From the NCBI RefSeq assembly GCF_018861705.1, contig NZ_JAHLEC010000021.1, positions 1-49,915 of the forward strand: DNA of 49,915 bases, written 5' to 3'. Each line of letters starts with the position of its first letter. The stretch's first letter is position 1. Origin of the DNA: Clostridium psychrophilum. GTDB lineage: Bacteria > Bacillota > Clostridia > Clostridiales > Clostridiaceae. Both the position numbers and the translations under genes were made by a program. The notes under the pieces are model-generated. The model had not been told where the DNA came from and made no database searches. It saw nothing but the letters and a program-made list of their open reading frames with translations. Below, piece after piece: positions 36,450 through 44,587 of this stretch.

Positions 36450-37259
36450 CTAATTACTTAACCTTAGCTTATCAGCAACCATTGCTATAAATTCAGAATT
36501 AGTAGGTTTCCCTTTTTTACTGATAATTTTATAACCAAAAACATTATTAATAGTTTCTTTGGGAACCTTAGACCATGTAACATCTATAGCATGCCTCATT
36601 GCTCTTTCTACTCTACTTGCAGTTGTATTATATTTTTTACCTACTAAAGGATACAACTCTTTAGTTATTGCCGATAAAAGATCAACATCATTAATTACCA
36701 TAATTATTGCCTCTCTTATAAACATATATCCTTTTAAATTAGCAGGGATTCCAATATCATGAATAATATTAGTTGTTTGTTCCATAATATCACTATTAAC
36801 CGGTTTTCTTTCCTTAATAATACACTCAGTATCATTAAGATAAAGAGGCACTTTCATAAAACTGGAATTATCTGCATCGCTATTTACCATCTGTCTTATT
36901 CTTTTAATTAATAATTCCATGTCAAATGGTTTAACAACATAATAATCCGCTCCTAGTGATATAGCTTTTTGAGTTATGTTATCATTCCCAACACCTGATA
37001 AAACTATCATACAAGGCTTTGGTCTTAAATCTAATTCTTTTATCCTCTCTAAAACAGCCAGTCCATCAAGAATCGGCATAATTATATCAAGTAAAACCAA
37101 ATCAGGTTTTTTTTCTTTAATCAAACTAATTGCCTCTATCCCATTTTTAGCAATGCCAGAGACGACAATATCATCCTGAATTGATAGATAATCATAAAGA
37201 ACATCACAAAATTCCTCGTTATCATCAGCAATAATTATGTTTATTTTTGAACCTTCCAT
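36450..37259 (-). CDS. spo0A: Sporulation master regulator Spo0A
   Basis: A 269-residue response regulator starting [20 protein letters not shown]. The receiver domain has acidic residues at 12-13, phospho-acceptor Asp58 in [11 protein letters not shown] and the switch Lys in YYVVKPF. The C-terminal effector domain has [17 protein letters not shown], the DNA recognition helix that reads TGTCGAA boxes, and [18 protein letters not shown]. It starts sporulation and often solvent formation in clostridia. The ATG at 37259 has GGGGGA 7 nt upstream; a longer frame to 37415 has no such site. Two 0A boxes lie in its promoter, so it probably controls itself. Confidence 0.96.
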   Translation of the reverse strand: MEGSKINIIIADDNEEFCDVLYDYLSIQDDIVVSGIAKNGIEAISLIKEKKPDLVLLDIIMPILDGLAVLERIKELDLRPKPCMIVLSGVGNDNITQKAISLGADYYVVKPFDMELLIKRIRQMVNSDADNSSFMKVPLYLNDTECIIKERKPVNSDIMEQTTNIIHDIGIPANLKGYMFIREAIIMVINDVDLLSAITKELYPLVGKKYNTTASRVERAMRHAIDVTWSKVPKETINNVFGYKIISKKGKPTNSEFIAMVADKLRLSN

Positions 37260-37324
37260 TTTAAAATCCCCCTTATATAATGTCATATCTGTCATATATG
37301 TAATATGTCCTAATATTATATAAG

Positions 37325-37384
37325 TTCGACAATTAAATACAAATTCCTCTTTATATTGGCATTTATTTTTAACCTTTGTCGAAA
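37325..37384 (-). promoter_or_regulatory. spo0A promoter region with two 0A boxes and likely SigH/SigA promoters
   Basis: TTGTCGAA (rc of 37325-37332) lies in the spacer of a candidate SigA promoter on the minus strand (TTGTAT, 16 bp, TATAAT). A SigH-like AGGAATT element stands just upstream. A second box, TGTCGAAA, lies at 37377-37384 on the plus strand. The arrangement suits autoregulation by Spo0A~P. Confidence 0.65.
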
Positions 37385-37467
37385 CGCGCATAAATAGAAG
37401 TATCAAAAACCACATTTTCTAATATTAAAGTACTCTTTCTTAGCCGTTCATATTATAATCTATAATA

Positions 37468-37499
37468 AATAAATGGAAGCCGCTCTGGCTTCCATTTAT
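37468..37499 (-). terminator. Intrinsic terminator of galE
   Basis: ATAAATGGAAGCC pairs with GGCTTCCATTTAT around a 5-nt loop, with a modest T-rich tail on the minus strand. Confidence 0.8.
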
Positions 37500-37522
37500 C
37501 AGTCTCGATATTTTGAAATTTT

Positions 37523-38509
37523 TTATTTTTTGTATCCTTGTGGATGACCTTTATGCCAATTCCATGCAGACTCTATAATAGTTTCAAGAGACGCATACTT
37601 AGGAACCCAACCAAGAATTTGTTTAGCCTTATCACTAGATGCAATAAGCACTGCTGGATCTCCTGCACGTCTAGGAGCCATTTCAGCCTTTATATCGACA
37701 CCAGTAACCTTCCTAACTACATCAATAACTTGTTGAACAGAAAAGCCTTGTCCATTTCCAAGATTGCAAGTTACGCTATCTTCTCCTCGTCTAAGCCTTT
37801 TTACTGCAAGTAAATGAGCACTAGCAAGGTCAGTTACATGAACGTAATCTCTTACGCAAGTACCATCCTCTGTTTTGTAATCATCGCCAAATATCATAAT
37901 CTTTTCTCTTTGGCCAAGTGCTACTTGAAGTATAATAGGGATTAAATGAGATTCTGGTCTATGATCTTCTCCTATTTTCCCACTTATATGAGCACCTGCT
38001 GCATTGAAATATCTTAAAGCAGTATATTTTATGCCATAAGCATTATCACACCATTTTAATATTTTCTCAACGCAAAGCTTTGACTCTCCATAAGGATTTG
38101 TTGGGAAAGTCTTATCGTTTTCAAGTATTGGAATATTATCCGGCTCACCGTAAGTTGCTGCAGTAGACGAGAAAACTATGTACTTAACATTATGATTTTT
38201 CATAGCCTTAAGTAAATTAACTGTAGATCCAATATTATTTTCAAAATACTTTAAAGGCTCTACAACGCTCTCCCCTACAAGTGAATATGCTGCAAAATCT
38301 ATAACTGCATCTATCTTATTCTCTGTAAATACCTTATTAAGTATCACATCATCTCTTAAATCTCCAACGTAGAGTTTTCCACCTAATAATGCATCATGAT
38401 GACCCTTTTCAAAATTGTCTAAAACAACAACCTCTTCGCCTTTTTCTAGAAGCTCAGCCACCATATGACTTCCAATATAACCTGCTCCACCGCATACTAA
38501 AATAGCCAT
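37523..38509 (-). CDS. galE: UDP-glucose 4-epimerase
   Basis: A 328-residue short-chain dehydrogenase-type epimerase. The NAD site GGAGYIGSH is at the N-terminus, the catalytic pair is in [11 protein letters not shown] (Tyr-x-x-x-Lys) and [10 protein letters not shown] gives the Ser/Thr. It interconverts UDP-glucose and UDP-galactose for surface polysaccharide or galactose use. It is a single gene with AGGAGAG before the ATG. Confidence 0.94.
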   Translation of the reverse strand: MAILVCGGAGYIGSHMVAELLEKGEEVVVLDNFEKGHHDALLGGKLYVGDLRDDVILNKVFTENKIDAVIDFAAYSLVGESVVEPLKYFENNIGSTVNLLKAMKNHNVKYIVFSSTAATYGEPDNIPILENDKTFPTNPYGESKLCVEKILKWCDNAYGIKYTALRYFNAAGAHISGKIGEDHRPESHLIPIILQVALGQREKIMIFGDDYKTEDGTCVRDYVHVTDLASAHLLAVKRLRRGEDSVTCNLGNGQGFSVQQVIDVVRKVTGVDIKAEMAPRRAGDPAVLIASSDKAKQILGWVPKYASLETIIESAWNWHKGHPQGYKK

Positions 38510-38687
38510 TAATTTAACTCTCCTCTCATAACAATTTATTATTAATTATATACAATACTATTTTAACACATATTTTGTATTAGTCCTTAAATTGTTAATA
38601 AATGAATTTTATTTACAATTGACACTGAATGAGTTCAAGGCATATAATAAGAAGATTGTTCCCTTTATAACAATTAGGAGGTGTACC

Positions 38688-40031
38688 ATGTTCAATGGAT
38701 TAAACGAAGAAGAACTAACCGAATTTTTGCTAACAGAGACCATTGATGAGATAAATAAACTTATTCAATTCATTCATCCAGCAGATATTTTAATAGCTAT
38801 TAGGGAATATGAGGGCAATAAACTTGATTTACTTGGAAAATTGTCTCCAATTATAGTAGCAGATATTATTGATGAAGCTGATGATGAGGAAAAATATGAT
38901 TTATTATCCATTCATTCTAAAATAAAACAGAGAACTATCATACATGAAATGTCTTCCGATGAATTAGTTGATTTATTAGAATCAGTTTCAGAAGATGAAG
39001 CTAAAAACATTATGATAAATATGAATAAAGAAGATGTAGATGAAGTAAAAGATTTGTTAGCCTATGACCCAGACTGTGCGGGTGGGATCATGGCTACTGA
39101 ATTTATTAGTATAAAAGAAAATATGACTGTAGATGAAACACTTAAGTATTTACAAAAAGAAGCTCCTGACGCAGAGACCTCTTATTACATATATGTAGTA
39201 GATGGAAATTCTCTTTTAAAAGGCGTTATTTCACTAAGAGATATAGTCGTTAACAAATTTGATGTTAAAATCTCAGAAGTTATGAATAGAAGCGCTATGA
39301 GCATACCCGTTGATATGGATAAAGAAGAAGTTGGACATATATTTGAAAAGTATGGCTATTTAACTATGCCAGTAGTTAACGAATTTATGCAAATTCTAGG
39401 GATAGTAACTGCTGATGATGTAATGGAGATTTTAACTGATGAACATACTGAGGATTTATATCGTCTTGCTGGTGTGCAAGAGGATGAAAAAGTTACTGGT
39501 TCTCTTAGTTCTTCAATTAAAAGTAGATTACCTTGGCTATTTGTAAATTTAGTAACTGCAATTCTTGCAGCCGCAACTGTTAGTCTATTCCAAGGCACCA
39601 TTCAAAAAGTTGTAGCTCTCGCCACTTTCATGCCAATAGTTGCAGGTATGGGTGGTAATGCAGGTACGCAAACTCTAACCATTATCATTCGTAGTATTGC
39701 ACTTGGAGAAATAGACGCTAAAAATGCAAAAAAAATATTAGTTAAAGAATTTGGTGTAGGTATTATTGCAGGTATTGCTATAGGTATTGCTGTAGCAATA
39801 TTAGGTTATATGTGGGAAAAGAATGTTGTTTTCGGATTAGTCATTGGTCTTTCTATGATACTAAACATGGTGGCAGCAACAATGTCCGGGTTTACAGTAC
39901 CAGTTATACTAAAAAAGGTTAACATCGATCCAGCACTCGCATCTGCTGTGTTTGTTACTACTGTAACCGACGTCTTGGGTTTCTTTTTCTTTCTAGGACT
40001 CGCTACATTATTTTTACCTTACTTAATCTAA
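38688..40031 (+). CDS. mgtE: Magnesium transporter MgtE
   Basis: A 447-residue channel. Residues 1-125 form the acidic N domain, 130-255 two CBS domains (first with MATEFISIKENMTVDETL) and 285-447 five membrane helices, including AGMGGNAGTQTLTIIIRSIALGE, which lines the pore. The cytoplasmic domains close the pore when Mg2+ is plentiful. A longer frame begins at 38592, but AGGAGGTG stands 4 nt before the ATG at 38688. No M-box riboswitch is visible in the short upstream region. Confidence 0.93.
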   Translation: MFNGLNEEELTEFLLTETIDEINKLIQFIHPADILIAIREYEGNKLDLLGKLSPIIVADIIDEADDEEKYDLLSIHSKIKQRTIIHEMSSDELVDLLESVSEDEAKNIMINMNKEDVDEVKDLLAYDPDCAGGIMATEFISIKENMTVDETLKYLQKEAPDAETSYYIYVVDGNSLLKGVISLRDIVVNKFDVKISEVMNRSAMSIPVDMDKEEVGHIFEKYGYLTMPVVNEFMQILGIVTADDVMEILTDEHTEDLYRLAGVQEDEKVTGSLSSSIKSRLPWLFVNLVTAILAAATVSLFQGTIQKVVALATFMPIVAGMGGNAGTQTLTIIIRSIALGEIDAKNAKKILVKEFGVGIIAGIAIGIAVAILGYMWEKNVVFGLVIGLSMILNMVAATMSGFTVPVILKKVNIDPALASAVFVTTVTDVLGFFFFLGLATLFLPYLI

Positions 40032-40048
40032 TAAATAGAAAAAAGTAT

Positions 40049-40077
40049 AATGATAGTTCATGTGGATGAACTATTAT
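40049..40077. terminator. Shared terminator of mgtE and the secreted repeat protein gene
   Basis: ATGATAGTTCA pairs with TGAACTATTAT around a short loop. It overlaps the stop codon of the convergent gene. Confidence 0.75.
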
Positions 40078-40832
40078 TTATGGTTGTAAGTATGATTACC
40101 ATGTCCACCATGATTATGCTGTGGCAATAATTTTTGTATTTCAGTTTCTTGTTCTTTTGTTATAGTACCATTATCAATAAGTACCTTCATTGGACTAACT
40201 TTAGTATTCTCCATTTTTTTCATATAACTTTCTCTTTCTTTTTCACTCATACCTTTCATTTTCTTAAACATTTCTTTTCTTTGAACCTGTGCTGACATTA
40301 TAGACGAATTAACTTTATTACTTTGATCGAGAGTTAACACTTTTTTAATTACAAGTATGTTCATGCCTTTTTTAAATTCAGCAGTTCTTATTTCTGTAAC
40401 TTTAATATACATACTTTTTTTAAGTGCATCTGATTTCTCCTGGGTTAAAATGTTCTCAGTTACCAAGTCTCTAAATAATCCGCCTTTTTCACCGTCACAT
40501 TTTTCTTTTTTACATTTTTTATCTTTTCTCAATTCGCCACGATTTTTCATGGATTTAGAATTTACATACTCTAAGACCTTATCACCTTCAGTTTTTGTAA
40601 TAATCTTTGAAGATACACCTTCCTTAATTACAAGCTTTAGTGTAACTTTCATCTGAGCGTGATGAGCTTTTGCATCTTTTTTCCCATTTTCATTAGCCTT
40701 TAATTCCATATTAATATTCTCTTTTGCATTATCATTTTTAACAGCGGCAAAAGTAAGACCTGTTGAAGAAAATACAAGTCCTGTACATAACAGGCCACTT
40801 AATAATTTCATTCTAAGAGATTTGTTTTTCAA
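40074..40832 (-). CDS. Secreted four-repeat protein with His-rich tail, unknown function
   Basis: A 252-residue protein with an N-terminal signal peptide (basic start, hydrophobic core, cleavage after LTFAA). The mature part carries four short helical repeats built as LV-x-x-x-(I/V)-(T/L)-x-x-x-(S/E)-x-x-L, for example VTENILTQEKSDAL and IDNGTITKEQETEI. Between the first two is a Lys/Cys patch, KDKKCKKEKCDGEKGG. The C-terminus is rich in His (HNHGGHGNHTYNHK), which could bind metal. The start is TTG with GGGAGG 7 nt upstream. I do not recognise a named family; similar repeats occur in clostridial secreted proteins of unknown role. Confidence 0.7.
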   Translation of the reverse strand: MKNKSLRMKLLSGLLCTGLVFSSTGLTFAAVKNDNAKENINMELKANENGKKDAKAHHAQMKVTLKLVIKEGVSSKIITKTEGDKVLEYVNSKSMKNRGELRKDKKCKKEKCDGEKGGLFRDLVTENILTQEKSDALKKSMYIKVTEIRTAEFKKGMNILVIKKVLTLDQSNKVNSSIMSAQVQRKEMFKKMKGMSEKERESYMKKMENTKVSPMKVLIDNGTITKEQETEIQKLLPQHNHGGHGNHTYNHK

Positions 40833-41026
40833 TTTTATTCCTCCCTAAAATATTATTCATGTCAACATATTATTACTGTATTAGGATGATAATATACATC
40901 ACTATAATTCTACATAAATCTCTGTTTTTTTTATAATATTATCAATATTATTAATATTACATGCCAAATGAAAAATTATATGGATTTATGATTTATTTAA
41001 TGCTACAATTTTACAATATTATTGTT

Positions 41027-41122
41027 TTAAAACGACATTTCAGAATGAAAGTCCCCCACTTCTATAAGTGGGATTATAAATCTTCTTCGAAGCTGTTGCA
41101 GCTCCTTTAGGGAGATGATTAA
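41027..41122 (+). mobile_element. Repeat element, family B copy 3, internally deleted
   Basis: The left end AACGACATTTCAGAATG (41031) and the CCCCACTT/AAGTGGG hairpin are present. The right half of the head is missing: the sequence passes straight into TCTTCTTCGAAGCTG and CAGCTCCTTTAGGGAGATGATTAA. It ends about 25 bp before the permease start codon. The rest of the 317-bp gap (40833-41026) is AT-rich with no ORF. Confidence 0.75.
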
Positions 41123-41149
41123 TTAAAAAGTAAAAGTGAGTGATGAAAA

Positions 41150-42417
41150 ATGATAAACCTCGATTATATTAGAAATAAAATGTTACAAACAATAAATTTT
41201 TTTAAAAATGAAGTAGTTTTTACTTTGGCTTTATCTCTCGCCATTATTACATCATTCTTTTCCACGCCCAAGGTAGAATACATTGATTTTAAAGTTTTAA
41301 CGACATTTCAGAAGGAAAGTCTCCCACTTCCTATAAGTTGGAGTTAACTACCCTAGCAAAATAAAACTTCAGTGGGAGTTTAAATCTCCTTCTGAAGTCG
41401 TTATACTACAGCTCCGCAGGAGATGATTTAATTACTTTATTCAATCTTATGATTATTGTAGGTGCCTTTAGTCATATGAAAATACTCGACAAAATAGCTG
41501 TAAGTTTACTTACTAAATTCAATAGTTATAAAAAAATTTCTCTTATTTTAATATACTTAACCTTTTTCAGCTCCATGCTTATAACAAATGACGTAGCTCT
41601 AATAACATTTATACCCTTAACTCTTATAATAAGTAAAAGAGCTCACATAAATCCGATGAAACTTGTAATCTTCCAAACGCTTGCCGCTAATATTGGTTGT
41701 GGCCTTACCCCTATGGGAAGTCCTCAGAATTTATTTATTTTTTCCTTTTATAATCTAAATGCTTCTCAATTTTTTAAAATAATGCTTCCATTTACTATTT
41801 TTGGCATCCTTTGGCTTTTTATCTTAAACATATTAGAAAAGAGTAAAGAATTTAATTTTAATTTAGAAGATATAATTATTGAAAATCAAACTCATGTGTT
41901 AATCTTTTGTGTCTTGTTTATATTTATCTTATTATCTGTATTTAATATAGTAAATTATAAAATAGCATTAATAATTACGATTTTGGTTGTGTTAATATTA
42001 AACAAAAGACTATTAGCAAAAGTAGATTATATTTTACTACTTACTTTTATTTGTCTTTTTATATTTACTGGAAATTTATCAAGTTTCCCTTTTATAGAGT
42101 CCTTTGCAAGAGCTTTCTTGCATAATAAAACCACGACTTATTTTTCTTCAATATTATTAAGCCAGTTTATTAGTAATGTTCCATGTTCAATGCTTCTTGC
42201 AAACTTTACTTCAAACTGGAAAGAACTTTTACTTGGAGTAAATATCGGTGGACTTGGGACTTTAATTGCATCTTTAGCTAGTGTTATCTCCTATAAGCTC
42301 TATATGAACGACAGAACTTCAAAAAATCAAAATACATACATAATTTGGTTCACATTTTATAATGTAATCAGTTTAATAGCATTTACATTAATAAACTATT
42401 TTATTTTTATTTTTTAA
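41150..42417 (+). pseudogene. ArsB/NhaD-type (SLC13-like) permease, interrupted by element B4
   Basis: The first part (41150-41299) encodes MINLDYIRNKMLQTINFFKN, a first membrane helix and KVEYIDFKVL. The second part (from 41432 to 42417) continues LFNLMIIVGAFSHMKILDKI, then helices with LAANIGCGLTPMGSPQNLF and ISNVPCSMLLANFT, the two matched reentrant motifs of ion transporter superfamily permeases. Between them lies 131 bp of repeat element. Removing 41301-41431 gives IDFKVLITLFNLMIIV in one frame with no other change. The intact protein would be about 378 residues. Its substrate (an anion or Na+/H+) cannot be told. The rest is undecayed, so the insertion looks recent. Confidence 0.85.
41296..41431 (+). 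mobile_element. Repeat element, family B copy 4, inserted in the permease gene
   Basis: The head runs from AACGACATTTCAGAAGG (41299) to CCTTCTGAAGTCGTT (41402), with a CTCCCACTT/AAGTTGGAG hairpin. The tail is one module, CAGCTCCGCAGGAGATGATTTAA. TTTAA stands at 41296-41300 and 41427-41431. The segment 41301-41431 is 131 bp and its exact removal restores the host reading frame, which defines the unit that was inserted. Confidence 0.9.
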
Positions 42418-42593
42418 ATTTAAATAAAAACATTTTTTAAACATAAAAATTACTATGTACAATGTTGACATAATAATCTATAATTGACTTGATTATATAA
42501 TGCTATTGACATAAATAGCTCATTAAATATTAATTTAAATCTGAAGGGAGGAATTTATCAAAAGGATAATTACTGCTTTTGATAAAATCAAAA

Positions 42594-43220
42594 ATGCCAA
42601 ATGACTCTAATTTAAAACCTATTTATAAAAAAATAGCTATTGATATTAGTAATAGAATATTATCGGGAGATTATTCTATAGGCGACAAACTATACGGGAG
42701 ATCTTCACTTGCAAGTGAGTATAATGTATCACCAGAGACCATAAGAAGAGCAATAACTCTTCTAAGCGATATGGATATAGTTAAAGTAACAAAAGGCAGT
42801 GGAATAGTCATAAACTCCGTAGATAATTGTTTAAGCTTTATTGATAAATTCAAAGATATAGACTCTATAAGTTCTATTAAAAAAAATATTATAGAATTAC
42901 TAGAAAAGAAAAAAACAATAGATAAAAGTATCGATGATTCAATCGATGAATTAGTAGATTATTCTAGTAGATTTAGAAATAGTAACCCCTTTACTCCATT
43001 TGAATTTGAAATACATCCTGAAATGTGTATCATAGGTAAAACAATATCGGAAACTAAATTTTGGGAAAAGACAGGTGCCACCGTTATCGGGATTAAAAGA
43101 AATGGTAAGTTAATACTTTCGCCAAATCCACTTACTACATATAAAGTTAAAGATATATTTGTAGTGATTTGTGACGAAAATAGTTATTATAAAATTAAAA
43201 CTTTCCTTTATGGAAAATAA
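42594..43220 (+). CDS. BusR-like GntR/RCK_C regulator, probable c-di-AMP-responsive repressor
   Basis: A protein of about 208 residues. Residues 1-75 form a GntR winged helix (KIAIDISNRILSGDYSIGDKLYGR, then SPETIRRAITLLSDMDIV), 80-125 a coiled coil and 130-208 an RCK_C (TrkA-C) domain with GKTISETKFWEKTGATVIGI. This layout is that of BusR, which represses a glycine betaine transporter when its RCK_C domain binds c-di-AMP. Two OpuC-type transporters follow directly, each with a matching palindrome in its promoter. The start is uncertain: ATG at 42594 or an in-frame TTG at 42579. TTGACA with TATTAA 16 bp on (near 42513-42540) is a plausible promoter. Confidence 0.8.
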   Translation: MPNDSNLKPIYKKIAIDISNRILSGDYSIGDKLYGRSSLASEYNVSPETIRRAITLLSDMDIVKVTKGSGIVINSVDNCLSFIDKFKDIDSISSIKKNIIELLEKKKTIDKSIDDSIDELVDYSSRFRNSNPFTPFEFEIHPEMCIIGKTISETKFWEKTGATVIGIKRNGKLILSPNPLTTYKVKDIFVVICDENSYYKIKTFLYGK

Positions 43221-43234
43221 TAAATTTATATTTG

Positions 43235-43276
43235 CCCCTATATCTCATTTTATATTAATGTGATATAGGGGTTTTT
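43235..43276 (+). terminator. Intrinsic terminator of the BusR-like gene
   Basis: CCCCTATATC pairs with GATATAGGGG, followed by TTTTT. Confidence 0.9.
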
Positions 43277-43360
43277 CGTATTATATATCAATATATTATC
43301 ATATATGTACCTTTTTCCTAATAAAACTACAATTATCCATAAAAAACGACAGATTAGTGC

Positions 43361-43414
43361 TATAATAAGTCAGATAGGAAGTAGCAACTTAACACTATGT
43401 TTAAGTCGTTGCTA
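43361..43414 (+). promoter_or_regulatory. Promoter and operator of the first osmoprotectant transporter
   Basis: A -10 TATAAT lies at 43361-43366 with a poor -35. Downstream, TAGCAAC (43382-43388) and GTTGCTA (43408-43414) form an inverted repeat with a 19-bp spacer. The second transporter has the same half-sites (TAACAAC and GTTGTTA, 17-bp spacer), so this is likely the operator of the BusR-like regulator, here placed where it would block elongation. Confidence 0.6.
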
Positions 43415-43441
43415 ATAAGCAATTATGGGGGGGTATTAACT

Positions 43442-44587
43442 TTGATAGAATTCAAAAATGTAAATAAAAGTTTTAATGGTAGGAAAATATTAAAAGACAT
43501 AAATATTACTATACAAGACGAAGAATTAGTTGTTCTAATTGGACCGAGTGGTTGTGGAAAAACTACAACGCTTAAAATGATTAATAAATTACTAATGCCA
43601 ACTTCTGGTGAAATTAGAATTAACGGTAAAAAAGTTGCAGACCAAAATACAATAAAGCTAAGACGAAATATGGGTTATGTTATACAACAAGCAGGACTTC
43701 TCCCACATTTAACTATAGGTGACAATATAGCATTAATACCTTCTATAGAAAAAATGGACAAAGATAAAATACATACTAAAGTAATTGAGTTGTTAAAACT
43801 TGTAGGACTAGACCCCGATATGTATATAAATAAATATCCCAATCAATTAAGTGGTGGTGAGCAGCAAAGAGTAGGCGTTGCAAGAGCCTTTGTAATGAAT
43901 CCCGAGATAATACTCATGGATGAACCCTTTAGTGCCTTAGACCCAATATCGAAAGCTCAACTTCAAGATGAGGTATTTAGTATACAACAAAAATACAAAA
44001 AAACAATAATATTCGTAACTCATGATATGGATGAGGCATTAAAATTAGGAGATAGAATTTGCATTATGCATGATGGTCATGTGGTTCAATTTGATGCTCC
44101 ATCAGAAATACTTAAAAACCCTATTAATGACTTTGTACGTGACTTTGTAGGTAAAAACAGAATATGGGATCAACCTGAATTAATTAAGGCAAAAGATATT
44201 ATGATAAATAAGCCTGTAAAATCAGTTGGAGAAAGAACAATACTTCAAGCAATTGAAATAATGAAAACAAGTAGTGTAGATAGTTTACTTGTTGTTGATG
44301 AAAATAATGCTTTAACCGGTCTTATCACCCTAAAGCAAATCAGAACAACTCTTAGAAAAGATCCAGATAGCACCAAAAAAGTAAAAGATATAATGCAAAA
44401 AGAACTAATAACAGTAAATGATGAAGATTCAATAATAGATGTATTAGAATTAATAAAAAAAGAAGATATAAACTTTGTTCCTGTAGTTGATAATGAAAAG
44501 AAACTAACAGGTCTTCTCACAAAGAGCAGTCTTTTATCTATACTAAGTAATCAATTTATAGATATGGAGGTAGATATTGATGAATAG
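43442..44587 (+). CDS. opuCA: Osmoprotectant (glycine betaine/carnitine/choline) ABC transporter ATPase, copy 1
   Basis: A 381-residue ATPase. Walker A GPSGCGKTT, signature LSGGEQQRVGVARAF and Walker B ILMDEPFSALD are intact. Two CBS domains fill residues 255-375; in related OpuCA proteins this module binds c-di-AMP and shuts the pump. The start is TTG at 43442 with GGGGGG upstream, matching the TTG start of the second copy; the frame extends to 43397 without a better site. It overlaps the next gene by a few bases. It powers uptake of compatible solutes under osmotic or cold stress. Confidence 0.92.
   Translation: MIEFKNVNKSFNGRKILKDINITIQDEELVVLIGPSGCGKTTTLKMINKLLMPTSGEIRINGKKVADQNTIKLRRNMGYVIQQAGLLPHLTIGDNIALIPSIEKMDKDKIHTKVIELLKLVGLDPDMYINKYPNQLSGGEQQRVGVARAFVMNPEIILMDEPFSALDPISKAQLQDEVFSIQQKYKKTIIFVTHDMDEALKLGDRICIMHDGHVVQFDAPSEILKNPINDFVRDFVGKNRIWDQPELIKAKDIMINKPVKSVGERTILQAIEIMKTSSVDSLLVVDENNALTGLITLKQIRTTLRKDPDSTKKVKDIMQKELITVNDEDSIIDVLELIKKEDINFVPVVDNEKKLTGLLTKSSLLSILSNQFIDMEVDIDE

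Noticed and set aside
41296-41431. Classical transposon target duplication of TTTAA
   Set aside because: The TTTAA at both borders fits a duplication, but IS200/IS605-type elements also leave a TTTAA-like sequence at each end without one. The data here cannot separate the two.
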